Part shown: positions 35,887 to 45,207 of the stretch, piece by piece
Layout: each line of letters opens with the position of its first letter
How positions within the stretch are numbered: position 1 is the first letter of the stretch
From: Azospirillum canadense
GTDB lineage: Bacteria; Pseudomonadota; Alphaproteobacteria; Azospirillales; Azospirillaceae
DNA length: 64,000 nt
Assembly (NCBI RefSeq): GCF_025961225.1
Contig: NZ_JAOQNG010000010.1
Location: 114,501-178,500, forward strand
Direction of reading: 5' to 3'
The notes under the pieces: model-generated
Seen by the model: only the letters and a program-made list of their open reading frames with translations
The model's database searches: none
Told to the model about the DNA's origin: nothing
Program-made: the position numbers and the translations under genes

Positions 35887-36489
35887 CTACCCGTCCTCGC
35901 GCACAACCACCTCCGCCGCCGCAAGGCGGAGCAGCGCGTTCCGGCGCCGGTGCTGGCGGGATGGCAGCAGCTCGTACAGGAACGTCTCGATGGGCTTCCA
36001 GACGGAGACCCAGCCCAGGATCACGAAGCTTTCCTGCAGGATCCGGGTCATTGGGCGGGCGGTGAGGTTGTGGGAGATCTGCCAAGCGAGGAAGAGGCAG
36101 ACGGACAGCGTCGCGAAGCCGATCAGGGCCGCTTGGCGCCAGGTCTGAACGGACTCGCGGAGGCGCTTTTTCTCAGCGGCGGCGCAGGCGGAGAAATGGC
36201 CGGTCAGGGCTGACGCGATGTCGAAGGACGGGTGGCGCGCCAGGGTTCCGGCCGGCAGGCGAAGGATGATGCGCACCGGTTGGCCGTCCGGCTGCTCCTT
36301 CACCCGGTTCAGGAAATAGGCATCCGCGTCGGCCGTCAGGGTGCCCGCGCGGAAGGGCGACGGGTCGAGGCTGCGGAACAGCTGCGACAGGTCGCACAGC
36401 CGGACGTCGATGCCGCCGCCATCGCTGCCGCTGCCGTCCGCCCGGATCGTCGCTCGTGTGTCCATGGCCGTGGGCTCCGGGCCGGTCAT
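35887..36489 (-). CDS. Unknown membrane protein, last gene of the RND operon
   Basis: 200 residues. N-terminal soluble part (DVRLCDLSQLFRSLDPSPFR..., probably cytoplasmic), then two hydrophobic segments (AALIGFATLSVCLFLAWQIS and ILQESFVILGWVSVWKPIETFL) and a basic tail ending LRLAAAEVVVREDG. Start ATG 36489 is 7 bases after the RND pump stop, hence probably translated with it; Met9 is an alternative. Its last codons lie at the right-hand 41-bp repeat, at the edge of the AT-rich block. No family name recognised. Confidence 0.7.
   Translation of the reverse strand: MTGPEPTAMDTRATIRADGSGSDGGGIDVRLCDLSQLFRSLDPSPFRAGTLTADADAYFLNRVKEQPDGQPVRIILRLPAGTLARHPSFDIASALTGHFSACAAAEKKRLRESVQTWRQAALIGFATLSVCLFLAWQISHNLTARPMTRILQESFVILGWVSVWKPIETFLYELLPSRQHRRRNALLRLAAAEVVVREDG
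35894..35934. repeat. Right copy of the imperfect 41-bp direct repeat
   Basis: Matches 33740-33780 at 35 of 41 positions. It lies inside the 3' end of the 200-residue membrane protein gene, encoding on the minus strand its LLRLAAAEVVVRED tail. The left copy read on the minus strand would encode a similar LLRLASAEVHVHED. Confidence 0.6.
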
Positions 36490-36496
36490 GCGGTCG

Positions 36497-39400
36497 TCAT
36501 GCGGTCGATGGGGGGAAGGGCGGGGGAACCGGCGCGCGTTCGCGCACCATTTCCCGGCCGCCGAACCACGCCACGTAGAGCGTTGGCAGGAAGATCAGCG
36601 TCAGCAGCGACGCGACGAGAAGGCCGCCCATGATCGCGAAGGCCATCGCCCCCCAGAACACCGTGAAGGCGATGGGGATCAGGCCGAGCACGGTGGAGGC
36701 GGCGGTCAGCATGATCGGGCGGAAGCGGGACGCGCTCGCCGCGATCACCGCGTCGGCGATGCCGCGCCCGGCGCTGCGCTCCGCCTCGATCTGCTCGATC
36801 AGGATGACCGCGTTCTTCGCGATCATGCCGACCAGCGCCAGCACGCCGAGGATGGCGACGAATCCCAGCGGCTGGCCGGAGGCGAGCAGCGCCATCACCA
36901 CGCCGATCAGGCCCAGCGGCACCACGCTCAGCACCAGGAACAGGCGCTGGAAGCTGCGGAGCTGGACCATCAGCACGGTCAGGACGAGCAGAAGCATCAC
37001 CGGCACGACGGCGAAGACCGACGCGCGGCTCTTGGCGCTCTCCTCGGCGATGCCGCCGACCTCGATGCGGTAGCCGCGCGGCAGGGCGGCGGAGAGGTCC
37101 GCGATCTGCGGCGCCAGGGCGTCGATGGCGGTTTCCGGCAGGACGCCGGGCGCCACGTCCGCTTGCAGCGTCAGGGCCGGCACCCGGCCGCGCCGCCACA
37201 CCAGCGGCAGGTCCTGGCCGTAGCCGAAGGAGGCCAGCTGGCTCAGCGGCACGCTCCGCCCGTTCGGCAGTGGCACCGGCAGGCTGCGCAGCGTATCGAT
37301 GGACAGGGTCTGGCCGCGGGCGTCGCGGGCCAGGACGTCGATCAGGTAGATGCCGTCGCGGACGGGGGTCACCGCGGTGCCGGAGACGGTGGCGTCCAGC
37401 ATCGCGGCGACGGCGGCCGAACTCAGGCCCAGGCGCCGCGCCTCGTCCTGGTCGATGCGCACCCGCAGCGTGCGCGCGGTCTCCATCCAATCGAAGTTGA
37501 TCCGCCGCACCTCGGGCGAAGTGCCGACGACCTGCGCGAGCTTCAGCGCGATCTCCCGCACTTGGCCGGGGTCCGGACCCAGGACGCGGTACTGGAGCGG
37601 CCACCCCACCGGCGGGCCGAGTTCCAGCGGGTAGACGCGGGCGACGGCGTTCGGGAACTCCTCCGCCAGCAGGGCTTCCAGGCGGGCTTGCAGCCGCTCC
37701 CGCGCCGCGACGTCGGTGGTCACGACCACCGACTGGCCCATGAAGGGGTTGGCGAGCTGCACGTTCAGCGGCAGGTAGAAGCGGATCGCGCCGCGCCCGA
37801 CATAGCTGCTCCAGCGCTCCACGCCCGGTTCCTTGCTCAGCAGCGTGTCGAAGCGCTCGACCGCCTCGCGCGTGGCGTGGATCGATGCGTTCTGCGGCAG
37901 GCGCAGGTCGACCAGCAGCTCGACCCGGTCCGACGGCGGAAAGAACTGCCGCGGGACGAGGCCCAGCGCCATGATCGCCAGGACGAACAGGCCGAGCGTC
38001 GTCGCGATGGTCAGCCAGCGCGCCCGGATTGCCGCCTCCAGCGCGCGGCGGTAGAGGCGCATCACCGCACCGGGCTGCTCCCCCCGGCCGGGCTTGGGCG
38101 GCTTCAGCAGCATGGTGCCCAGCACCGGCGCGAAGACGGTCGCGACCAGCCAGGACGCGATCAGCGCGATGCCCACCACCGCGAAGATGGAGAAGGTGTA
38201 CTCCCCGGCCGAGCTTTGCGCGAAGCCGATGGGCACGAAGCCGGCGATGGTCACCAGCGTGCCGGACAGCATGGCGAAGGCCAGGGTCCTGAAGGCGTAG
38301 ACGGCCGCGACCTCCATCCGATCGCCGGCGGCGAGCCGCCGCGTCATGGCGTCCACGGTGGTCAGGGCGTCGTCCACCAGCAGGGCCAGCGCGATGATCA
38401 GGGCGCCCAGCGACACGCGCTGGAGATCGATGCCGGCGAGATCCATCACGGAGAAGACCATCGCCAGCGTCAGCGGAATCGTGATCGCCACCACCGTGCC
38501 GGCGCGCAGGCCGAGCGCGATGAAGCTGACCACCAGCACGATGACGACGGCCTGCCACAGCGAGGTGATGAAGTCGGAAATCGCCTCGTCCACCGTGCGC
38601 GCCTGGTCGGCCACGGGGTGCGCCTCGATCCCCACCGGCAGGTCGGCGGTGACCCGCGCCATCTCCGCCGCGATGTTGCGCCCCAGCGCCAGGATGTCGC
38701 CGCCCGGACGCATGGCGATGGCGAGCCCGATCGCCGGCTTGCCGTCCACCCGGAACAGTGGCTGCGGCGGGTCGGCGAAGTCGCGGTGCACCTCCGCCAC
38801 GTCGCGCAGGCGCAGCATGCGTCCGCCGGCCACGAAATTGACGTCGAGGATGTCCTGCTCCGACGCGAAGGCGCCGGACACCTGGAGGGACAGCGCCTCC
38901 TTCCCCGTGCGCAGCACGCCGGCCGGGCGCACGGCGTTCTGCGCCTGGAGCGCGGCGATCAGCGCGCCGGGCTCGACGCCCAGCCCCGCCAGAGTCTCTG
39001 CTGAGAAATCGACGTGGATGCGTTCGTCCTGCTCCCCCAGCAGTTCGATCTTCGCGACGTCGGGGACGAGCAGCAGGCGCGACCGCACGTCCTCCACCGC
39101 GTCGCGCAGCTCCCGGTGCGTGAAGCCGTCGGCGGTAAAGCCGTAGATGATGCCGAAGGTGTCGCCGAAGTCGTCGTTGAAGCCGGGGCCGAGCACCCCC
39201 TGCGGCAGGCTGTGGCGCATGTCGCCGACGCGCTTGCGCACCTCGTACCAGGTGTCGGACACCGTGCGCCCATGGGCGCTGCCGACCAGATCGACGAAGA
39301 TCACGGTCGTGCCGGGAACGGTGTAGCTGCGCAACGTGTCGAGGTTCGGCACCTCCTGCAACGTCCGCTCGATCCGCTCCGTCACTTGCTGGAGCGTCTC

Positions 39401-39580
39401 GTCCAGCGTGGCCCCCGGCCAGTGTGCCTGCACCACCATGGTGCGGATGGTGAAGACCGGATCCTCCGCCCGGCCGAGCTTCAGGAACGCGACGGTGCCG
39501 GCCACCACCACCCCGATCATCAGGAACAGGACCAGGGAGCGGTTGCGGATCGCCCATGCGGAGAGATTGAAGCCGCTCAT
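36497..39580 (-). CDS. RND efflux pump, AcrB/HAE1 family
   Basis: 1027 residues, 12 membrane segments and two large periplasmic domains as in AcrB. The TM4-type segment LIIALALLVDDALTTVDAM carries the proton-relay Asp pair. Periplasmic PN and PC subdomains are recognisable (WPGATLDETLQQVTERIE; RDGIYLIDVLARDA). It exports drugs, lipids or other amphiphiles by proton exchange together with the adaptor upstream and an outer-membrane channel not encoded here. It overlaps the adaptor stop as ATGA. TolC-type genes are absent. Confidence 0.93.
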   Translation of the reverse strand: MSGFNLSAWAIRNRSLVLFLMIGVVVAGTVAFLKLGRAEDPVFTIRTMVVQAHWPGATLDETLQQVTERIERTLQEVPNLDTLRSYTVPGTTVIFVDLVGSAHGRTVSDTWYEVRKRVGDMRHSLPQGVLGPGFNDDFGDTFGIIYGFTADGFTHRELRDAVEDVRSRLLLVPDVAKIELLGEQDERIHVDFSAETLAGLGVEPGALIAALQAQNAVRPAGVLRTGKEALSLQVSGAFASEQDILDVNFVAGGRMLRLRDVAEVHRDFADPPQPLFRVDGKPAIGLAIAMRPGGDILALGRNIAAEMARVTADLPVGIEAHPVADQARTVDEAISDFITSLWQAVVIVLVVSFIALGLRAGTVVAITIPLTLAMVFSVMDLAGIDLQRVSLGALIIALALLVDDALTTVDAMTRRLAAGDRMEVAAVYAFRTLAFAMLSGTLVTIAGFVPIGFAQSSAGEYTFSIFAVVGIALIASWLVATVFAPVLGTMLLKPPKPGRGEQPGAVMRLYRRALEAAIRARWLTIATTLGLFVLAIMALGLVPRQFFPPSDRVELLVDLRLPQNASIHATREAVERFDTLLSKEPGVERWSSYVGRGAIRFYLPLNVQLANPFMGQSVVVTTDVAARERLQARLEALLAEEFPNAVARVYPLELGPPVGWPLQYRVLGPDPGQVREIALKLAQVVGTSPEVRRINFDWMETARTLRVRIDQDEARRLGLSSAAVAAMLDATVSGTAVTPVRDGIYLIDVLARDARGQTLSIDTLRSLPVPLPNGRSVPLSQLASFGYGQDLPLVWRRGRVPALTLQADVAPGVLPETAIDALAPQIADLSAALPRGYRIEVGGIAEESAKSRASVFAVVPVMLLLVLTVLMVQLRSFQRLFLVLSVVPLGLIGVVMALLASGQPLGFVAILGVLALVGMIAKNAVILIEQIEAERSAGRGIADAVIAASASRFRPIMLTAASTVLGLIPIAFTVFWGAMAFAIMGGLLVASLLTLIFLPTLYVAWFGGREMVRERAPVPPPFPPSTA

Positions 39581-40659
39581 GAGCCCTCCCCCAGGATGCG
39601 GACCTTCTGACCGGGGCGGAGCGCCTGCACGCCGGCGGTCACCACGATCTCGTCGGCCTCCAGCCCGCGCGCCACCGTGACGCGGGCGAGGTCGTAGCGG
39701 TCGAGGTCGATGTTGCGCAGGGCGACGGTGTTCGTCGCCCGGTCGACGATCCAGACCGCCGGCTGCTGGTTCGCCTGGGTCAGGGCGGTGGCCGGGATCT
39801 CGATGCCGCCGACGCCGCCGACCTGGATCGAGCCGTTGACGGTGGAGCCGAGCCGCAGGGCGTCGGGCGGATCCTGAAGGCCGACGCGGACCTTGAAGGT
39901 GCGGGTGACCGGGTCGGCCTGGGGCGCCACCTCGCGCACACGGCCGGTGGCGCGCACCGCGGGGTCGGAGACCAGGGACACCGTGACCAACGGATTGCCG
40001 GGCGCGTCCCGGATCGCGGAGGCCGGCACGTCGAACACCGCGTCGCGCCCGCCCTGGCGGGCCAGATGCACGATCATGCGGCCGGCCGCCACAACCTCCC
40101 CGGGCTCGGCCCCGCGGGCGGTGACCGTGCCGGGGCCGTCGGCCACCAGCTCCGTGTAGCCCAGCCGGTCCTGCGCGGTGTCGAACTGCGCCTGCGCCGC
40201 ATCGACCTGCGCCTCAGCGGCCTTCAACGCCTGCGCCGCGGCGTCGTAGCGCGCGCGGGTGGTCCAGCCCTGGCGCAGCAGGGTCTCCTGCCGCTCGTAG
40301 TCGTTGCGGGCCAGGGTCTGCTGCCCCATGGCCGCGGTCAGGTTCGCCCGCGCCGCGCGCAGGGCGTTGCGGGTCGGCTCCGGGTCCAGGCGGGCAACCA
40401 CCTGACCCGCCTTGACCGTGTCGCCGACGTTCACCAGCCGCTCGACCATCCGGCCGTCGATGCGGAAGGAGAGGCTGACCTCGTCCTGCGCCTGGATCTG
40501 GCCGGGCAGCGTCAGCGTCTCCCCGGCCGCACGCCGCTCGACCGCCGCCACCCGCACGGGCCGGACCGGATCCGCGACGGGCGCTTCGCCGGAGCCGCAA
40601 GCCGCGAGCAGGAGCAGGAGGGCAAGCGACGCCCGACGACGATTCAGACTGTTCTTCAT
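39577..40659 (-). CDS. RND efflux periplasmic adaptor (MFP), lipoprotein
   Basis: 360 residues from ATG 40659 (GGAGG 6-10 bases upstream). A lipoprotein signal with lipobox LLAACGSGE anchors it in the inner membrane. Barrel-sandwich halves (LPGQIQAQDEVSLSFRIDGRM; DGPGTVTARGAEPGEVVAAG) flank an alpha-helical hairpin (NALRAARANLTAAMGQQTL... EAQVDAAQAQFDTA). A beta-barrel and membrane-proximal domain follow. It links the RND pump to an outer-membrane channel. It is 27 bases downstream of the GntP-type permease, so the pump may be co-transcribed with the hydrolase genes. Confidence 0.93.
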   Translation of the reverse strand: MKNSLNRRRASLALLLLLAACGSGEAPVADPVRPVRVAAVERRAAGETLTLPGQIQAQDEVSLSFRIDGRMVERLVNVGDTVKAGQVVARLDPEPTRNALRAARANLTAAMGQQTLARNDYERQETLLRQGWTTRARYDAAAQALKAAEAQVDAAQAQFDTAQDRLGYTELVADGPGTVTARGAEPGEVVAAGRMIVHLARQGGRDAVFDVPASAIRDAPGNPLVTVSLVSDPAVRATGRVREVAPQADPVTRTFKVRVGLQDPPDALRLGSTVNGSIQVGGVGGIEIPATALTQANQQPAVWIVDRATNTVALRNIDLDRYDLARVTVARGLEADEIVVTAGVQALRPGQKVRILGEGS

Positions 40660-40686
40660 CGGAGCCTCCATTCTTGCGGTGCCGGG

Positions 40687-42147
40687 CTAGAACCCGAAGC
40701 TCCGGAGCAGGCCGGCCAGGACGATCAGGACGACCAGCGCGACCATCGGGATGGCCGCCGCGACGATGAAGACGTCGCCGTAGGCGTCCCGGTGGCTGAG
40801 CCGGCAGACGGTCAGCAGCGTGATGACGGCGCCGTTGTGCGGCAGCGCGTCGAGCGCACCTGACGCGACGGCCGTCACGCGATGCATCACGTCGAGCGAG
40901 ACGCCGGTCGTGCGCGCCATGTCCACGAAGGTCGGGCCGAGCGCGTCCAGCGCGATGCTCATGCCGCCCGACGCCGATCCGGTCATCGCGGACAGCACCG
41001 ACACCGACGCCGCGACCGACACCAGCGGATTTCCCCCGCCCAGCGTCAGGACGGCGTCGCTGATCGTGCCGAACACCGGAAGGGCGGCGATCACCGCGCC
41101 GAAGCCGACGAGGCTCGCGGTGTTGAAGATCGGCAGGACGGAGGCGTCGGCCCCCTGGTCCAGGCTCGTGCGCAGGTCATCCAAGCGGCGCCAGTTGCCG
41201 GCGATGAGCAAGAGGATGGCGACCGACAGCGAGACGATGACCGCCCACACGCCGCGCACGGTCTCGATGGTCGTCGCCCCGAACTTCGGTTCGGCGAGGA
41301 AGGCCGTGTCCATGCGCGGAACGACGAGCTGGATGAACAGGAAGTTGCTGACGATGACCACGGCGATCGGCAGCACCGCCAGCGTGGCCGGGGGCAGGCG
41401 GTCTTCCACGTTGGGCCCGGGCGAGAGTTCGACGATGTCGAAGCCCTCGCACTGCGCGCGCTCCCGCGTCGCACGGTCCAGCGTCGGCGCGCTGTCGACG
41501 TGGTGGCCGTAGCCTTCGCCGGCCGCCTGCGCGCGGGCGGCGCGGCCGTTCAGCCACAGCACGCCCAGCGCGAACATCACCAGCCCGGACACGATCCCCA
41601 GCGCCGGGGCCGCGAAGGCCGTGGTGCCGAGGAAGGGCATGGGGATCGCGTTCTGGATCGCCGGCGACCCAGGCAGGGCCGACATGGTGAAGGTGAAGGC
41701 GCCCAGCGCCAGCGCGCCGGGGATCAGCCGCTTCGGGATGCCGGCGTTGCGGAAAAGGGCGGCGGCGACCGGGTAGATCGCAAAGGCGACGACGAAGGCC
41801 GACACGCCGCCGTAGGTCAGCACGGCGCAACACAGCACCACCGCGACCACCGCGCGCTCCGGCCCCAGGCGGGCGCTGACCAGCCGGGCGAGCGACCGCG
41901 CCGACCCGCTGTCGTCCATCAGCTTCCCGAAAATCGCGCCGAGCATGAACAGCGGAAAAAAGGAGACGATGAAGGAGCCGGTGTTGCTCATGAAGATCTG
42001 GGTGTAGGCGCCGAGGATGGGCAGCCCGCCGGTTAGCAGGGCCGCGAGCAGCGCCGTGGCGGGGGCCGCGATCAGCAGGGTCACGCCACGGTAGGCCAGG
42101 CCCATGAGCAGCCCGAGCGCGACGAGGACGGCGGCAAGATCGGTCAT
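40687..42147 (-). CDS. GntP-family permease (gluconate/3-hydroxybutyrate type)
   Basis: 486 residues with 12-13 hydrophobic segments. GntP-type features include GSFIVSFFPLFMLGAIFGKLMDDSGSA, GGVSAFVVAFAIYPVAAALF and SAMTGSASGGMSIALDALG. Family members import gluconate, other sugar acids or D-3-hydroxybutyrate. Gene context (a patatin-like lipase and an esterase directly upstream) favours a hydroxy-acid released from lipid or polyhydroxybutyrate, but this is inference. It starts 27 bases after the patatin stop. Confidence 0.85.
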   Translation of the reverse strand: MTDLAAVLVALGLLMGLAYRGVTLLIAAPATALLAALLTGGLPILGAYTQIFMSNTGSFIVSFFPLFMLGAIFGKLMDDSGSARSLARLVSARLGPERAVVAVVLCCAVLTYGGVSAFVVAFAIYPVAAALFRNAGIPKRLIPGALALGAFTFTMSALPGSPAIQNAIPMPFLGTTAFAAPALGIVSGLVMFALGVLWLNGRAARAQAAGEGYGHHVDSAPTLDRATRERAQCEGFDIVELSPGPNVEDRLPPATLAVLPIAVVIVSNFLFIQLVVPRMDTAFLAEPKFGATTIETVRGVWAVIVSLSVAILLLIAGNWRRLDDLRTSLDQGADASVLPIFNTASLVGFGAVIAALPVFGTISDAVLTLGGGNPLVSVAASVSVLSAMTGSASGGMSIALDALGPTFVDMARTTGVSLDVMHRVTAVASGALDALPHNGAVITLLTVCRLSHRDAYGDVFIVAAAIPMVALVVLIVLAGLLRSFGF

Positions 42148-42174
42148 GCTTTCGGCTCCGCTTCGCGCTTCATG

Positions 42175-43434
42175 TCAGGCCGGCTCCGGGTAGCGCGCGT
42201 CGTAGGGATAGCGGGGAAAGTCCGCGCCGAGCCGCCGCCAGTCCGCCAGCCATTGCTCCGTCACCATCCGCCCCTCCTCGCGCAGCGTCGCGAAATAGTC
42301 CGGGCTGCGGTTGAACTTGGACGTGTGCTTCAGGCCCCAGGCGGTGTCGCGGGTCATCTTGATGGTGCGGACCGCGACGATCTTGCGGCTGTCCAGCGGT
42401 GGGTGGCGGTCGCCGTAGCGCTCGATCCAGTGGTTGATCGTCATGATCCCGTCCAGCTCCTGGTTCAGCGACAGGTTGCCGGCCAGGTCGTTTTCCCGGT
42501 CGCGGATGTCCTCCAGCCCGATGTTGGGGGAGGCGGGCTGGAACTCCTGCGGGTTGATGCGGACGATCCAGATCTCGTCCGGCTTCTCGTCCTTCGTCTG
42601 CCCGTCCAGCAGGTCGCGCACCGGCGGGTTGCGCGAATAGAGCCCGTCCCAATAGAAGCCGTTGCGGGTGACGGTCCGGCCCGGCGTGCAGGTGGGGAAG
42701 ACCATGTCGGGGATCATCTGGGCCGGCAGCACCTCCGGCAGGGTCCCCGACGCCGCTACGCCGTCCAGCGAGATCGCCCGGCGCATGCGCCAGCGGGTGA
42801 TGTCATACTGGCTGATCGCTCGCCCATCGGGGCGCAGGCCCATCTGTTCCAGCGTCTTGTCGGAATCGAACACCTCGAAGTTGCCGCTGAGCACCTCGAT
42901 GGCGCCAGCGAGAATCCGGATGTCGGCCTTGGCCAGCGCCGGCCAGTCGATGGCGTCGAAGTGCGGGCAGAGGTCCTTCAGCAGTTCCGCAAAGCCCAGA
43001 TACTGCGGGCGGGCGCCCATCATGGCGAGACTGGTCAGGCCGAGCTTGCCGCAGGCCGCGTAGGGGTTGGGTTCCGGCAGCGGCAGCCCTTGCGACTTCC
43101 AGCCCAGGAGGGCGCCGACCATCTGGTTGTGCGCGGCCTCCACCGGGTTGGCGGCGGCGAAGGTCGTCCACAGGAAGTCTAGCCGCTCGATGGCCTTGTC
43201 GACGGTGCCGCAGGTCCGGTCGGCGGTGTTCGGGACAAGGCCGTACCAGGTCGCGAGCGCGCAAAGCGCGCCGGCCGACGTGCCGCTGACTGCGACGATG
43301 TCGAAGCTGTCGCCGCCCTGCGGGTTCGCGTCCCACCGCTTCTTCGCCGCCAGGATGGTCCGCAGCACGCCCCAGCTGAACGCCGCGTGCGTTCCCCCGC
43401 CTTGGCAGGCGATCGCGACCTTTTTGGTGGCCAT
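42175..43434 (-). CDS. Patatin-like phospholipase (DUF3734-like C-terminus)
   Basis: 419 residues. Oxyanion-hole loop QGGGTHAAFSWGVL (11-24), nucleophile Ser53 in VSGTSAGAL, and the second dyad residue Asp in YWDGLYSRNPP; together the Ser-Asp catalytic dyad of patatins. The C-terminal part (about 300-419) fits the extension seen in proteins named DUF3734. Patatin enzymes hydrolyse acyl esters of phospholipids or storage lipids. It has no signal peptide, so it acts in the cytoplasm. Only 4 bases separate it from the upstream hydrolase. Confidence 0.88.
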   Translation of the reverse strand: MATKKVAIACQGGGTHAAFSWGVLRTILAAKKRWDANPQGGDSFDIVAVSGTSAGALCALATWYGLVPNTADRTCGTVDKAIERLDFLWTTFAAANPVEAAHNQMVGALLGWKSQGLPLPEPNPYAACGKLGLTSLAMMGARPQYLGFAELLKDLCPHFDAIDWPALAKADIRILAGAIEVLSGNFEVFDSDKTLEQMGLRPDGRAISQYDITRWRMRRAISLDGVAASGTLPEVLPAQMIPDMVFPTCTPGRTVTRNGFYWDGLYSRNPPVRDLLDGQTKDEKPDEIWIVRINPQEFQPASPNIGLEDIRDRENDLAGNLSLNQELDGIMTINHWIERYGDRHPPLDSRKIVAVRTIKMTRDTAWGLKHTSKFNRSPDYFATLREEGRMVTEQWLADWRRLGADFPRYPYDARYPEPA

Positions 43435-43438
43435 AGCT

Positions 43439-44956
43439 TCACCGCCTTCCTGGTTCGGCTGAATCGTGGCGCAACGCCTGCCGGGAGGACGCCTGGGTCA
43501 GCGGCTCCTCGATGCGGCGCAGCAGGTAGGGGAAGAAGGGGTTGGACGACATGCGCAGCAGACTGTCCATGCTGACGATCAGCGCCCCGCGCTCCCCACG
43601 GGCGGCCACGGCGCCCAGGTGGATGCCGAAGTCCTCCGCCGGATCGGGCTGCAGGCCGTAGAGGGAGTCGCTCGTCGGGAACGGCAGGGCGACGTGCGAC
43701 AGGGAATAGACGTCGAAGGGATAGGCCAGACCCAGCGGGTTCACCTGCTCCGTGTCCGCGCCGGCCTCCGTGACGCGCTCGACCACGTCGGAGCGGTCGG
43801 CGTCCGCGTTGGTGATGACCGTGGTCCGGAAGCGCCGGGGCGGATCGGGCAGGACGCGCGCCAGCATGCTGTCCGACGCCGAACTGAGGAGCGGGCCGAA
43901 CTTGGTGTTGCGGTTCACGTCGAACAGCACCAGCTCGCTTGCATTTTCGGGTGAATGGGCGGCGGGCAGGTGGGCGTACAGGCCGGACAGAATCGCGCGC
44001 GTGCTGACGGTGAAGTCCATCACCGACTGGAAGGTCAGGATCGGCGCCAAGTCAGCCAGCCGGCCATCGGCGGCGCGGCTGGCGATTCTGCCTTGCAGGG
44101 CGGTGGTCAAAAGGTAGGACTGCCGCGCGCCGTTGATTGGAAAGGAGTTGTACTTGAAAGGGTTGAACTCCGGCACGACGGCGAGCCACGCGGCCTTCGC
44201 GAAGGCGGGGAACAGCGCGGGCAAGCCGGCCAGGCCGGCGAAGCGCGCGAAGGCGGTGATGCCGATCATCGGCGAGATCAGCGTGATGCGGTCGGGGCGC
44301 CGCAATTCCGGATCATCAAGGGCGTCGAGCGCGTACATCATCGCCAGCGCGCCGCCGTTGGAAAAGCCGACGATGTGGAACGGCTGCGTCGGGCCGATGC
44401 GCCGCTGCGCTTCCCGCGCCGCCAGCCGGGTCGCCGCCAGCCAGTCCTCCCACGCGATGTCGGTCAGGCCCGCGGGAACCGTGCCGTGGCCGGGCAAGCG
44501 AATGGCGATCGCGACATAGCCATGCGCCCGGTAGAGGCGGGCAATGTGGCGGAGGCTGTAGGGGGAATCGGTCAGGCCGTGCAGGAAGACGACCGCTCCC
44601 TTGACGGGGCCTTCGGGTTCAAGCAGGTAGGACCGGTTCCAGTCCTGGGCGAAGCGGCCGGGGTAGATCGGGCTTCCATCGAAGTATCGGTTGACGGGAA
44701 CGCGCTCCCCTGGCGACAGCTTCTGCGTCACCTCCGTACGCACGCTGTCGAATAGGGTGTCCTCGGCCGCCAAGTATTGGGACCAATCGCTGTGGTCCAG
44801 GTTCTTCTTGTGGAGTTCCTCGGGCACGAAAGTGTGCCAGACCTCAAGCGGCGGGCCGCGCTGTGAATCGTAAATGCGCACGACCAACAGAGCCAGGACA
44901 CCCAGGGCGATCAGCGCCGCGATCTTCTTTGTCGACTTCCAGGCCCATCGCCGCAT
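43439..44956 (-). CDS. Membrane-anchored alpha/beta hydrolase
   Basis: 505 residues. One N-terminal membrane helix (about 10-28) precedes an alpha/beta-hydrolase domain: oxyanion region VVFLHGLTDSPYS, nucleophile Ser199 in VGFSNGGALAMMYAL, and a likely catalytic His in YSLSHVALPFP. The GRFAQDWNRSYLLEPEGPVKGA entry resembles monoacylglycerol-lipase-like enzymes. Its substrate is unknown; with patatin and a GntP permease next to it, an ester-linked lipid or hydroxyacid polymer is plausible. First gene of the possible six-gene operon, preceded by a 251-base region with no other gene. Confidence 0.85.
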   Translation of the reverse strand: MRRWAWKSTKKIAALIALGVLALLVVRIYDSQRGPPLEVWHTFVPEELHKKNLDHSDWSQYLAAEDTLFDSVRTEVTQKLSPGERVPVNRYFDGSPIYPGRFAQDWNRSYLLEPEGPVKGAVVFLHGLTDSPYSLRHIARLYRAHGYVAIAIRLPGHGTVPAGLTDIAWEDWLAATRLAAREAQRRIGPTQPFHIVGFSNGGALAMMYALDALDDPELRRPDRITLISPMIGITAFARFAGLAGLPALFPAFAKAAWLAVVPEFNPFKYNSFPINGARQSYLLTTALQGRIASRAADGRLADLAPILTFQSVMDFTVSTRAILSGLYAHLPAAHSPENASELVLFDVNRNTKFGPLLSSASDSMLARVLPDPPRRFRTTVITNADADRSDVVERVTEAGADTEQVNPLGLAYPFDVYSLSHVALPFPTSDSLYGLQPDPAEDFGIHLGAVAARGERGALIVSMDSLLRMSSNPFFPYLLRRIEEPLTQASSRQALRHDSAEPGRR

Positions 44957-45207
44957 GACACCACGCTTCCTGCCTTTGAACAGCAGACCGGCGGCGCCCG
45001 GCGTTCGTCCATGACGCCGTGCGCGCAGCTCCGGTCAGGCGGTGCCATCGAGCATGGAAACCAGGAAGGACCAAAAGTAACAAGGACGCGCACTAGGCCG
45101 AGTTACGGTATCCCCGAACCAGCTCGTCCGGCGGTTCCGCGGCTTGGCCCGCCGGGCGCGTACGTCCGGGAACGCGGGGATCACCCCTCAGGCGGCGTGG
45201 GTCGGGG

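Noticed and set aside
33740..35934. Island integrated at a tRNA gene
   Set aside because: Neither repeat copy can form a tRNA cloverleaf, and no tRNA sequence lies within the block or its flanks.
36341..39004. 887-codon plus-strand frame and several others across the RND pump
   Set aside because: Gln/His/Arg-rich antisense frames; the minus-strand AcrB family match is decisive.
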